This document shows, piece after piece, positions 1 through 8,105 of a stretch of DNA of 64,000 nt. This stretch comes from DASTFP01 sp963744345. GTDB taxonomy: Bacteria; Verrucomicrobiota; Verrucomicrobiia; Chthoniobacterales; Terrimicrobiaceae. A model generated the notes under the pieces. That model made no database searches and was not told the origin of the DNA. It saw only the letters and a list, made by a program, of their open reading frames with translations. Both the position numbers and the translations under genes were made by a program. Where the stretch lies: NCBI GenBank assembly GCA_963744345.1, contig CAVUTD010000027.1, positions 62,001-126,000 of the forward strand. Reading direction: 5' to 3'. Positions within the stretch are counted from its first letter, which is position 1. Every line of letters starts with the position of its first letter.

Positions 1-574
1 TGCTCAAAACTGCCGCCGGGCGCGCGTGCAGACCGTTCGGGTTCGGAAGGATGATGGCATTGGATGTCACCGTTGGGCCGGTCTCCTCCTTGGCGGCCGC
101 TCCCGCGCCATTGAGCGTAAGCGTCAGCACCGGAGTCTTACCAACAGTTGCCGTACCAGAGCCGTAAACAACACCAGAAACTCTCTCGCCGTTCGAGATG
201 ATGACCTCGGTCAAGAGGCTCTTGGCATTTGTTGCTACGTAATCGAGATCAAATTCAATCAAAGGCGCCCCGGTTTCCACTTTGTCCCCCAACTTTACTC
301 GTGACGTAAAGCCTTGCCCCTTAAGGGAAACCGTATCGATGCCGATATGGATAAGCAACTCGACGTCGGTGGCCGTCTTCAATGTCACGGCGTGACCCGC
401 CGCATGCTGCTGAACTATCTCTCCGGCGCAAGGGGCGCGCAAAACGTTGTCCGTGGGATCGATTGAGATACCGTCGCCGGCGAGTTTCTGTGAAAAGACG
501 GGGTCGGGCACGGTTTCGAGGGGGTAGAGCACTCCGGAAACGGGCGCTAGCAGGATAAGTTCGTTATCGCTCAT
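1..574 (-). CDS. PTS phosphocarrier fusion, EIIA(Glc) domain followed by start of HPr (partial)
   Basis: I translated the minus strand from the ATG at 574 to the window edge: 191 codons without a stop. Residues 1 to about 145 are a glucose-type EIIA domain. His76 lies in LLIHIGIDTVSLKG, which matches the phosphorylated histidine motif of this family, and a second conserved His is at residue 61 (GHAV). After an Ala/Glu-rich linker the frame enters an HPr domain at about residue 172, with GLHARPAA placing its phospho-histidine at His183. Such EIIA-HPr proteins often continue into Enzyme I, giving a single chain that carries phosphate from PEP to a sugar permease; that continuation lies outside the window. 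The gene runs leftward from a 635-base gap. It acts in the cytoplasm. Domain identity is clear; whether an EI domain follows is inference. Confidence 0.9.
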   Translation of the reverse strand, partial: MSDNELILLAPVSGVLYPLETVPDPVFSQKLAGDGISIDPTDNVLRAPCAGEIVQQHAAGHAVTLKTATDVELLIHIGIDTVSLKGQGFTSRVKLGDKVETGAPLIEFDLDYVATNAKSLLTEVIISNGERVSGVVYGSGTATVGKTPVLTLTLNGAGAAAKEETGPTVTSNAIILPNPNGLHARPAAVLS

Positions 575-1209
575 GGGATAGGCATGGCTTATCGGAAATA
601 AATATCTTTGACAAGACCAGAGTTTTCTTCGCGGCTGACCTCCCTGCTTAGCGAGGCAATGAGCATGAAGTCTACCGGAACACAAGCTTGCAAGCGCAAA
701 GCTCGGCGGTCTTCAATGGCCATGGGTTAAAAGGATCGCCGCTCGCGGATCGGCAATGGCACGAATTTCGCCGCCCGTTAACATCCCACCTCTGTTGAAG
801 CATTCTAAAAGGTTAATCGCCTGACATGAATTAGTTCTCGGCATCTCTGGCACGCTTCGGGCTTTCCGCGCACCAACTGACACGTCTCACGACGATCGCG
901 GCGGTGATGGGTGCCTGGATTAGCGATCATCTTGACAGTAGTCTCCAGCATCCGATTAGGGCATAGCTATCGGGATAGGACTGTTTCTGGAGGAGTCCAT
1001 AATTCATGTCCAGCGAAAGCGATTTTCTAAAGAACTTCCTACGGAGATCCGCCTCGGGCATATGAAGGTGCGCGCTTCACATCGAGGCGACAGAGGCTTT
1101 AAGCGTGTGGGACATCTCCGCTGAAATACGCGCTAATACATAAGGACGTTGATGAGTCCTGCATCACACTGCATAAGCGTTTCGCGGATCGGATACAATA
1201 TTAAGTTCC
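575..1209. other. 635-base stretch without a convincing gene
   Basis: Both neighbouring genes read leftward, so this should hold the promoter of the PTS gene. A GGAGGAG at 989-995 precedes an ATG at 1006 on the plus strand that opens only 19 codons before TGA (1063-1065). The same frame stays open for another 25 codons or so after that stop, which would fit a decayed small gene. I see no other structure. Confidence 0.4.
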
Positions 1210-2049
1210 TTAGGAACCTGGCAGCAAGGTCCCCAGATCCCGGCGCAATTCCTCAAGCCCCGCGATGACCCTCGCGATGGAGTCACCGTCAGCAGCCAAG
1301 GATGCGAAGGCTTCTTCGATCCGTGATCTAAGCAGCGGCGGCCGAATCGGAAAGGTGTTCGCTAAAGCTACGGCGCCTTTTTCGTTGAGCCAGTATTGCT
1401 CATTGATGGCAAACAACACTTGCAGAATACAGGCGACACTCCGAAAGCAGCAACCGGCTGCATAAGCTACATCGGAGCGCTCGATGCTTTTCCTGGCTAT
1501 GTCGAGCGAAAAATCTATCTCCCATGTGAACTTCTTGATAAGCGCATTCTGCAAGGCTCGAGGGAAAGGACGGGCTTGCAATTTTAAAGCGGAAATCCGC
1601 CCGTTTGCGTCCCAGAGCGGTAGGCAGAGAGCCACCTCGGCCAGATAAATCGAGGAAACAAACCCGTGGGGATGCCCCGGTTGATACACCATGTCCACCC
1701 GACCGGCGAGACAAGCTTCGATCGTCGCACCAACTCGGTAAAGATCTCGATACAGAAAATCTACCGCTTGCCCGTGCACCATCAGCCAACCGCCTCCATT
1801 GATCCAAGGGCCCCATCCGCCGATCGGAGTTAGTAATCCTGAACAATGTCGGTCATCAAAGTCGGCCGCCAGCCGATCAAGGGCATTCAAATCGAGCGGA
1901 TGGTCGGGGCGGTAATAGATACACAAATCGACGTCAGACTTCGGCGTGTGCATGCCGCGTGCACGCGATCCACCGAGGACGATTGCTTCCACACCCTCAA
2001 CTCGTTTGATCCGGTCGACCAAAGCATCGATGAGCGCCTGAATCTCCAT
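1210..2049 (-). CDS. Nucleotidyltransferase-fold protein
   Basis: A 279-residue protein with the pol-beta-type nucleotidyltransferase signature near its N terminus: GGSRARG at about 26-32, then SDVDL at about 38-42 supplying two metal-binding aspartates, and a likely third acidic residue in AVDFLYRD near residue 95. The rest is alpha-helical, resembling the C-terminal part of DUF4037-like or aminoglycoside-nucleotidyltransferase-like proteins. The family transfers a nucleotide to a small molecule, protein or RNA; no substrate can be read from the sequence. The ATG at 2049 gives a compact start just before the fold. It lies downstream of rsmE on the same strand. No antitoxin-like partner is adjacent, so a MNT/HEPN toxin pair is not supported. 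Confidence 0.8.
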   Translation of the reverse strand: MEIQALIDALVDRIKRVEGVEAIVLGGSRARGMHTPKSDVDLCIYYRPDHPLDLNALDRLAADFDDRHCSGLLTPIGGWGPWINGGGWLMVHGQAVDFLYRDLYRVGATIEACLAGRVDMVYQPGHPHGFVSSIYLAEVALCLPLWDANGRISALKLQARPFPRALQNALIKKFTWEIDFSLDIARKSIERSDVAYAAGCCFRSVACILQVLFAINEQYWLNEKGAVALANTFPIRPPLLRSRIEEAFASLAADGDSIARVIAGLEELRRDLGTLLPGS

Positions 2050-2190
2050 TGAGTCCTTAGCAAGCGCGACAATGGGCGTCCCCCGCGACTAAATCAATGC
2101 GACGCCGGGGCTCGATTGCACCGCTTGCATACGAATTGAAAAAGGAGGTAAGGGCGACTTCTTGCGAACTCGTGAATTTTCTGCTTTGGC

Positions 2191-2920
2191 TCAAAACAAC
2201 TCGTGTCCCAGAACGCTTAGACAATAGAGTGCGGCGGTTTCTGCGCGCAGAATGATGGGCCCAAGCGTTATTGGCTCGGCATCCGTTGCTCTTTGCCAGG
2301 GCAAGCTCCGCTGGTGTGAAATCGCCTTCGGGCCCGATCAGCACGCAGACGCGGCGCGGCGGCGGATAATCGGCCAGAACGCTCTTGATGGGCCGGGCAT
2401 CGGGTTGCAGCGAAGCGATGAGCATGAGCTCGATCTGCTCCTGATTCTCAAAAAAAGCCTTTGGCGTGCGTGGAGCAACAATTTCCGGAACCCGATTTTG
2501 TCCACATTGCTTGCACGCCTCGATGGCAACCTCGAGCCACCTTTGGCGCTTCTTCTCTGCATCGCCTAGATCGAGTTGGATGACGGTGCGATCGGAAAGC
2601 AAGGGAGCGATGCGGCTCGCGCCCAACTCGGTGGCCTTCTGGATGATGAATTCCATGTGCCTTCCCTTAGGTATGGCTTGGGCGAGCGTGATCGCGCAGC
2701 GCAGCGGTTGAGATCTGTGCTTTTCACTCATTCGCAATTGGATTCTGCTTCCTGCCAGCGAGATAATCTTTGCTCGGGCTTCCGCCCCATCACCGTCAAA
2801 GACAGTCACCCAATCCCCGACGGTAAAGCGAAGGACGTTTACCGCGTGATGAGAGTCCCCCTCATCGAGCGCGGGTGATGCGGCGTTCCACTCCTTGGGA
2901 GCAAGGTAAAAACGATGCAT
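2191..2920 (-). CDS. rsmE: 16S rRNA (uracil-1498-N3)-methyltransferase RsmE, interrupted by a frameshift
   Basis: RsmE is a SPOUT-class enzyme that methylates U1498 of 16S rRNA using SAM. The start (MHRFYLA), the PUA-like N-terminal domain, ITLAQAIPKG, QKATELGA and VLIGPEGDFTPAEL are all present in one frame from 2920 down. That frame then turns into nonsense after CR at about 2278 and runs on to 2057. Removing one base at about 2275-2278 gives PITLGPIILRAETAALY and a TGA at 2191-2193. This restores the usual knot motif and the usual length of about 243 residues. The indel sits in the SAM-binding knot, so the protein as literally translated should be inactive. Because the rest is intact, a sequencing error is more likely than a pseudogene. 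Confidence 0.9.
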
Positions 2921-2944
2921 CGATCAAGTTGAGCGGTTGAGCGT

Positions 2945-3826
2945 TTAAGCGAAGATTTGCCCTTTCAACTTCCTCGCCAGATACTCGTCCAGGGCATCCT
3001 GCCAGGGACGCGGAACGGCGCCGGTGACCGCAGCGAGTTTCGACGTACTCATCACGGTGTGCCGTGGACGTGGGGCGACAAACATCTTCATCGCTGAAAG
3101 CGGAATCGCCTCGGCAGCCGACGTTTTAAGCGGAAGCCCCGCTCGCGCGGCAAAATCCAGTGCATGCTGACCGTATTCGTGCCATGAGCATCCTCGATCG
3201 TTGCAGGCGTGATACAGCCCGCCAGGGAGCTCTCTTTCGAGAAACGGTGCTATCCAGCGCGCGACGTCTTCCGTAAAGGTCATGCAAGAGGTTTTATCGG
3301 CGATGGCTTCCACACGATCATTGGCCAATGCTCGATCGATGATCGAATCCACGAAGCTCGGCTTGTCCGGGCCGAAGACCCAAGCAACTCGTAAAACCAG
3401 ATGTCTGGGCGAGGGCGCAAGCGCGGCCCGCTCCCCGTCAAGCTTGGTTTGGCCATATGTTCCAAGAGGGTGGGCAACATCCTCTTCGCTATAGGGCGTA
3501 GTTTTGGTTCCGTCGAAGACATAGTCTGTGCTGAAGTGAATAAAGCGCGCGCCTTTCGCAGCGGCCGCCTCCGCCATCGCTCCGGGCGCGCGGGCATTAA
3601 CGACTTCTGCCTCCTCCGGTGCTATCTCGCAACGATCGACGTTGGTTAACCCGGTACAGTTGACCAGCACTTCATAAGATGCCGATTCAAGAAGCCTTTC
3701 CAAGGCAATCAGATTCGTCACGTCAATTTCCGAACGCGCCAACGCCAGGACGTCGTGATCTTCCCCCCACATGCGTGCAAGCGCCCCACCCAGGCGGCCC
3801 TTCTTTCCAAGAATCAGGATCCTCAT
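2945..3826 (-). CDS. rmlD: dTDP-4-dehydrorhamnose reductase
   Basis: This enzyme reduces dTDP-4-dehydro-L-rhamnose to dTDP-L-rhamnose with NAD(P)H, the last step of the rhamnose donor pathway. It is an extended SDR: MRILILGKKGRLG is the Rossmann loop, FSTDYVFDG is followed by PYSEEDVAHPLGTYGQTK with the catalytic Tyr and Lys, and RVAWVFGPDKPSF is typical of RmlD. I chose the ATG at 3826; an upstream ATG at 3841 would add five residues that do not belong to the fold. rmlB lies upstream on the same strand with a 124-base gap, so the two probably work together. rmlA and rmlC are not in the window. Confidence 0.93.
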   Translation of the reverse strand: MRILILGKKGRLGGALARMWGEDHDVLALARSEIDVTNLIALERLLESASYEVLVNCTGLTNVDRCEIAPEEAEVVNARAPGAMAEAAAAKGARFIHFSTDYVFDGTKTTPYSEEDVAHPLGTYGQTKLDGERAALAPSPRHLVLRVAWVFGPDKPSFVDSIIDRALANDRVEAIADKTSCMTFTEDVARWIAPFLERELPGGLYHACNDRGCSWHEYGQHALDFAARAGLPLKTSAAEAIPLSAMKMFVAPRPRHTVMSTSKLAAVTGAVPRPWQDALDEYLARKLKGQIFA

Positions 3827-3950
3827 GGTTGCCTCTAACACCAGGGCACCGCGCTCAGATCTGCCGCAGCATCTTCACAGGCGATCCTCCTTGCACTGTG
3901 CACGACCCATCGAAGCGTAAACGATGCTCTCCCGAAAAATCTCTCGCATC

Positions 3951-4934
3951 TTAAACTTCCGCAGCCTTGAGCGGTTCCCACCATTCGCGATTATCGAGGT
4001 ACCACTTGATCGTCTGAGGGATCCCCTCCGTTGGGGTGTGTAATGGTTTCCAGCCAAGCTCAGTTCGGATTTTTGTCGAGTCGATCGCATATCTTCGATC
4101 GTGTCCGGGGCGGTCGGTGACATAACTGATCAAACCGTGCGGTTTCCCGAGCGTCTCAAGGATCAATTCCACGATTGCAATATTCTCCATTTCACCGTCC
4201 GCACCGATGTTGTAGATCCCGCCGGGGCGACCCTCCAGCAGCACCGCCATGACTGCTCGGCAATGGTCCTCCACATGAATCCAGTCCCGCACGTTCAATC
4301 CATCCCCATAAACGGGAAGTTTCTTGTCCGCGAGCGCGTTCGTAATCATGAGTGGTATCAGCTTCTCGGGAAACTGATAGGGCCCGTAATTATTCGAACA
4401 GCGAGTGATAACGACCTCTTGGCCGAAGGTCTTGAATGCCGCCAGAGCCAATAAGTCGGCCGAAGCCTTGCTGGCAGAATACGGCGAACTTGGATCAAGT
4501 GGAGAGCTTTCGGTAAACCGTCCCTCTGGGCCGAGCGAGCCATAGACCTCATCGGTCGAAACCTGGAGAAAGCGCTTCACTCCATGCTTTCGCGCAGCCT
4601 CGAGAAGCACCTCCGTGCCGATGACGTTTGTGTGAATGAAATTGCCCGGATCAGAAATGCTCCGATCCACATGGGACTCTGCCGCAAAGTTCACGACGGC
4701 GTAAAATTTGTGCCGGCCTAGAATTTCGTCCATCGCTTCGCGATCGGCGATGTCGCTTTGGAAGAACTCGTAGCGTTCGTCGTAACTTCCCGCAATCCCG
4801 ATCAAGTTGTCCGGATTGCCCGCGTAGGTTAGCACATCGACATTTGTGACGAACTCGGGCTGGTAATGCTCCAAGATGAAACGGACAAAGTTGCTGCCGA
4901 TAAACCCGCAGCCGCCAGTGACAAGAAGACGCAT
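3951..4934 (-). CDS. rmlB: dTDP-glucose 4,6-dehydratase
   Basis: Converts dTDP-D-glucose to dTDP-4-dehydro-6-deoxy-D-glucose with bound NAD+. Visible motifs are the TGGCGFIGSNFVR dinucleotide loop, NFAAESHVDRSI, VSTDEVYGSL, PYSASKASAD (catalytic Tyr/Lys) and RCSNNYGPYQFPEKLIP, all classic for RmlB. Length of about 327 residues is normal. The ATG at 4934 (MRLLVTGG) is preferred over an in-frame TTG two codons upstream. With rmlD it supplies dTDP-rhamnose, plausibly for the glycosyltransferases found elsewhere in the window. Confidence 0.95.
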   Translation of the reverse strand: MRLLVTGGCGFIGSNFVRFILEHYQPEFVTNVDVLTYAGNPDNLIGIAGSYDERYEFFQSDIADREAMDEILGRHKFYAVVNFAAESHVDRSISDPGNFIHTNVIGTEVLLEAARKHGVKRFLQVSTDEVYGSLGPEGRFTESSPLDPSSPYSASKASADLLALAAFKTFGQEVVITRCSNNYGPYQFPEKLIPLMITNALADKKLPVYGDGLNVRDWIHVEDHCRAVMAVLLEGRPGGIYNIGADGEMENIAIVELILETLGKPHGLISYVTDRPGHDRRYAIDSTKIRTELGWKPLHTPTEGIPQTIKWYLDNREWWEPLKAAEV

Positions 4935-5107
4935 CGGCAACGTGTTAACAAACCAAAAACATCCGCCGCAATGAGGAAAACCTTCTTAGTGAACTCGCGC
5001 GCGCGCCGTTGCTTTCCATGCCCGATCTTGGCACACGAGGGACAAAGCGCCATGAACTGCAATTTGCTGTTCCTATTTGGTAAAACGAAATAGTACCACA
5101 AACGCTC

Positions 5108-5776
5108 GTGCATGCCCTTCTGCAAAGCTGGAAGACCTTCATCGATCGAAGTGCGCTCGTCTTCGCGGCAGCAACGTTCTCAGCGGTTGCCCCGATGAGC
5201 GCAGCGCAAATTCCAGCGGGCGCGCTGGGCGAATTTCTGGCAGGGCGCATCACACCCGGAGTTTCTGAATTCGGCGAGATTCGCATGACCAGACAGGATG
5301 TTGCCGCATGGATGGAGAAGGCAAGAACGGCGCGGCAGCCACGCGATATCGGTATCGCCATTGCGAATCTGCAAAATTGCGCTTGGATCCTCCTGGATAT
5401 TCCCGAGGCAAAACAAGCTGCAATGGAATTGCTCAGCCAATGGGTATTGCCAAACGTGACTTTCCTGCGCACCTTGCCCCGCACAAGCGCCTGCTCTTAC
5501 GAAGATGTCGTCTTCGGCGTTTACGCCTGCTACAAGAAAGCAAACGACCTCCAAGGGCAAAGGCGTGTTTTGGAGTTGCTCTCCACGCAAGCACGTGAAC
5601 CGGGACTTCGCGATCTCGCCCTGCTTCGTTTAGCCGGATTGAAAGCTGAGGAAGGCAATATGAGAGCCGCAATGGACATCGTGCGCAGGACTGATGCGCG
5701 CGGGGAATTCGCCAATGCCCGGGCAAAGTTGATAAAGACCTGGCAAGAACAGCTCAAGAATAAGAGCAAGCGCTGA
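5108..5776 (+). CDS. Hypothetical secreted protein, helical (TPR-like)
   Basis: A 222-residue reading frame beginning at GTG 5108. A hydrophobic segment (ALVFAAATFSAVAPMSAAQ, about 16-34) could be a signal peptide with cleavage after SAA, giving a periplasmic protein. The remainder is alpha-helical with alternating small and hydrophobic residues (RRVLELLSTQAREPGLRDLA, LAGLKAEEGNMRAAM), which looks like two or three degenerate TPR-type hairpins, and the C terminus is basic. No catalytic motif is seen. It is divergent from rmlB and convergent with the glycosyltransferase at 5905. I do not recognise a family; the start is uncertain because no good ribosome binding site precedes the GTG. Confidence 0.6.
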   Translation: MHALLQSWKTFIDRSALVFAAATFSAVAPMSAAQIPAGALGEFLAGRITPGVSEFGEIRMTRQDVAAWMEKARTARQPRDIGIAIANLQNCAWILLDIPEAKQAAMELLSQWVLPNVTFLRTLPRTSACSYEDVVFGVYACYKKANDLQGQRRVLELLSTQAREPGLRDLALLRLAGLKAEEGNMRAAMDIVRRTDARGEFANARAKLIKTWQEQLKNKSKR

Positions 5777-5904
5777 CGAGGCACACCAAAATGGTGGCGC
5801 CGGTGGCGCGAAGCAAAGTCGTCCTATAGGCTGCGCTCAGGCGTTTTCTTCCGATTGATCGCGCTCGGCGCGCTGTGTTCTCGACGCCCATTGCGCTGAA
5901 GCAG

Positions 5905-7041
5905 TCATACCCCGGCCTCCGCAAGCATTCGGCTCAGGATTTTGTCGGAATCAAAATTCTCCCGAGCAATCTCGCGCGCCGCCGCCGAGTGTGCCGTGTA
6001 GTCGGCACGAATGGCTCGAACCGCCTCGGCCGCTTCCTCAACTGTCCTTACTGAGAATAAACCACGGCCGGTCGGGAGCAGGTCTTCAAATCCCGTAGAT
6101 TGCAACACCACTGGCCTGCCCGCGGCCAGAAAACATTCGGAGCGGTCGCTAAACCAGCCGCACCGAGTGCCAGCGTAGCCGCCCTTCGCGCAGCTAAACT
6201 CCGCAGCCGCTCCGACGACCACGTCATGATACATTTCGGGCAAGCGGACTTGATCCGGGCTCTTGAACCTCCAACCATGCGCTCTGAATTCATCGATATC
6301 GGGGTCGTCGGGGCTGATATTATTAATGATCTCGAGTTCCTCGCCCGCCGCGGCGGGAAGCCGAATAAATTTCCGGAATTCCTGGGCCTTCGGTCCGAAG
6401 ATCCTGCCATCAAATTCGAGGTAGCCCTGGTGATACCAGTCGGCAACTGTTGTAAAGTGGTCGTTAACCAGAGGCGACGCTTCCCACCACTCCAGCACGA
6501 CAGGGTGCCACAGCGGGCGCCAATGAATGTCGCAGGTGGGAACAGAGCAACGCGGCGATCCAATGTTCCCACCGACGGTAAAGTAAAGGTCATTCTCTCC
6601 GAAGAGCTCTGCGGGATCCCCCTTCCCCGCCGCCCAGACATGTGTGTAAGCCGGATCGGATTCGAAGAGGATGCGGGGGCGCACGTCACGGATAAAGGCA
6701 GGAGGCTCGCGGCGGAAAGGCGCGCTCAACATCACGACGGCTGCGGCGGCATCAGCGAATCGCGACAATCGGCCGAGGTCCATACCGTAGAGGGTTTCCA
6801 TTGTCCCCGCAACCATCAGCGCCGTCTGCTCAGGATGCCACCATTTGCTGATGACGTGATGAAATGCGCGGAGCATCGTTTCCCGTTCCTCTGCGAAATT
6901 GCTGCCAACCAAGTCGAGAAAGACAACTTCATGGCCCAGACGTTCCAGACCTCGCATCCATTGAAGGATAAACATATTTTGACCACCTCGGCTGACCGTG
7001 CCGTCCCAAACAATGTCTTGAAGGAAAATTAACTTTGCCAT
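5905..7041 (-). CDS. Glycosyltransferase, GT-B fold (GT4/CgeB-like)
   Basis: A 378-residue protein. The N terminus has the GT-B pattern of a Rossmann strand followed by a glycine-rich turn (LIFLQDIVWDG, SRGGQNMFILQWMRGLERLGHEV). The C-terminal half carries a donor-binding region with GTRCGWFSDRSECFLAAGRPVVLQSTGFEDLLPTGRG, then the helix that closes the two domains (SVRTVEEAAEAVRAI). This arrangement is usual for cytoplasmic glycosyltransferases that build surface glycans or glycosylate proteins; donor and acceptor cannot be inferred. It stands alone between a convergent hypothetical gene and dcd. Confidence 0.8.
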   Translation of the reverse strand: MAKLIFLQDIVWDGTVSRGGQNMFILQWMRGLERLGHEVVFLDLVGSNFAEERETMLRAFHHVISKWWHPEQTALMVAGTMETLYGMDLGRLSRFADAAAAVVMLSAPFRREPPAFIRDVRPRILFESDPAYTHVWAAGKGDPAELFGENDLYFTVGGNIGSPRCSVPTCDIHWRPLWHPVVLEWWEASPLVNDHFTTVADWYHQGYLEFDGRIFGPKAQEFRKFIRLPAAAGEELEIINNISPDDPDIDEFRAHGWRFKSPDQVRLPEMYHDVVVGAAAEFSCAKGGYAGTRCGWFSDRSECFLAAGRPVVLQSTGFEDLLPTGRGLFSVRTVEEAAEAVRAIRADYTAHSAAAREIARENFDSDKILSRMLAEAGV

Positions 7042-7218
7042 CTTGGCGCCAATCTAATCGTCAGCGGCAAAGGACTTTCGACTGAGAGCACGTTCACCCT
7101 CGTTCACCATAGAAACGCTTGGCTGTGGCCGCTAAGCAGATCATCGAACGCGGAAGCGTTTTCTCGCGCTCTCGCCGGCTTCGCAGTCGCGCCACCTTCC
7201 TTTTTCCCGAAGGAGGCT

Positions 7219-7788
7219 TCACATTTTCGGAATTGTGATACCGGTTTGCCTCATGTACTTGCCGCCTCGGTCGGCGTAGCTTGTTTCGCAGACCTCGTTC
7301 GCAAGAAAGAAAACCACCTGCGCCAGGCCTTCGTTGGCGTAGATCTTCGCAGGGAGCGGGGTTGTATTGGAAATTTCGAGGGTGACGTGTCCTTCCCATT
7401 CAGGTTCGAAGGGGGTCACATTAACAATGATTCCGCACCGCGCATAAGTGGATTTACCCAAACAAACGGTTAGGACGTCACGTGGAATGCGAAAGTACTC
7501 CACACTTCGTGCCAGGGCGAAGGAATTCGGAGGTATGATACAAACATCGGTGTCAATATCGATCAGCGATTTCGGATCAAAGTTTTTCGGATCGACAACG
7601 GTGTTGAAAACGTTGGTGAAGACCTTGAATTCGCGCGAGACTCTCAAGTCATAGCCATAGCTGGAAAGACCGTAGCTAATCGCACCGAGACCATTCTCGA
7701 GCTTTTTTGTCTGTCCATCCGCGAATGGTTCGATCATGCCCCGTTCCCTGGCCATACGGCGTATCCACCGATCGGAACAAACGCTCAT
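7219..7788 (-). CDS. dcd: dCTP deaminase
   Basis: Deaminates dCTP to dUTP, feeding dTMP synthesis. The sequence has SYGLSSYGYDLRVS near residues 40-53, the CLGKSTYARCGIIVNVTPFEPEW stretch around the active site, and GHVTLEISNTTPLP with the catalytic Glu. Length of 189 residues matches the trimeric bacterial enzyme. The N terminus (MSVCSDRWIRRMA) matches the common start of this subfamily, so the ATG at 7788 is secure. It follows ebfC on the same strand with only five bases between, so it probably shares its transcript with dnaX and ebfC. Confidence 0.95.
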   Translation of the reverse strand: MSVCSDRWIRRMARERGMIEPFADGQTKKLENGLGAISYGLSSYGYDLRVSREFKVFTNVFNTVVDPKNFDPKSLIDIDTDVCIIPPNSFALARSVEYFRIPRDVLTVCLGKSTYARCGIIVNVTPFEPEWEGHVTLEISNTTPLPAKIYANEGLAQVVFFLANEVCETSYADRGGKYMRQTGITIPKM

Positions 7789-7793
7789 TATGT

Positions 7794-8105
7794 TTAAAAG
7801 GGCATACCCGGAATATTCATTCCTCCAGTGACCTTCTTCATCTCGTCTTCAGCCATTTTGCGTCCATCCTCGATAGCCTGTTTCACCCCCGCTAGAACAA
7901 GGTCTTCGAGCATCTCGACATCCTCCGGATCGACGACTGAGCGATCAATTTTAATGGAAAGCACGTCGCCTGCGCCATTGGCGGTCACGATCACTTTGCC
8001 GCCGCCGGCGCTCGCTTCGATCGTCTTCTGAGAGAGTTCGCTTTGTTTGTCCGCGAGCTTCGCCTGCATGCGCTGGGCTTGCTGGAGCATTTTTTGGATG
8101 TTCAT
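7794..8105 (-). CDS. ebfC: YbaB/EbfC family nucleoid-associated protein
   Basis: A 103-residue protein beginning MNIQKMLQQAQRMQ, with the central GGGKVIVTANGAGDVLSIKID and a C terminus ending in glycine and methionine, all typical of the YbaB/EbfC family. These small dimers bind DNA with a tweezer-like fold and are usually encoded directly after dnaX. Here the start codon overlaps the dnaX stop (ATGA, 8105-8102), which indicates translational coupling. The frame also extends upstream inside dnaX, but the ATG at 8105 is the family start. Confidence 0.93.
   Translation of the reverse strand: MNIQKMLQQAQRMQAKLADKQSELSQKTIEASAGGGKVIVTANGAGDVLSIKIDRSVVDPEDVEMLEDLVLAGVKQAIEDGRKMAEDEMKKVTGGMNIPGMPF

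Noticed and set aside
1210..2049. Nucleotidyltransferase as part of a toxin-antitoxin pair
   Set aside because: The protein is too long for a MNT antitoxin and no HEPN-type partner adjoins it.
6100..7032. Open frame of 310 codons on the plus strand
   Set aside because: Antisense to the glycosyltransferase at 5905-7041, no motif.
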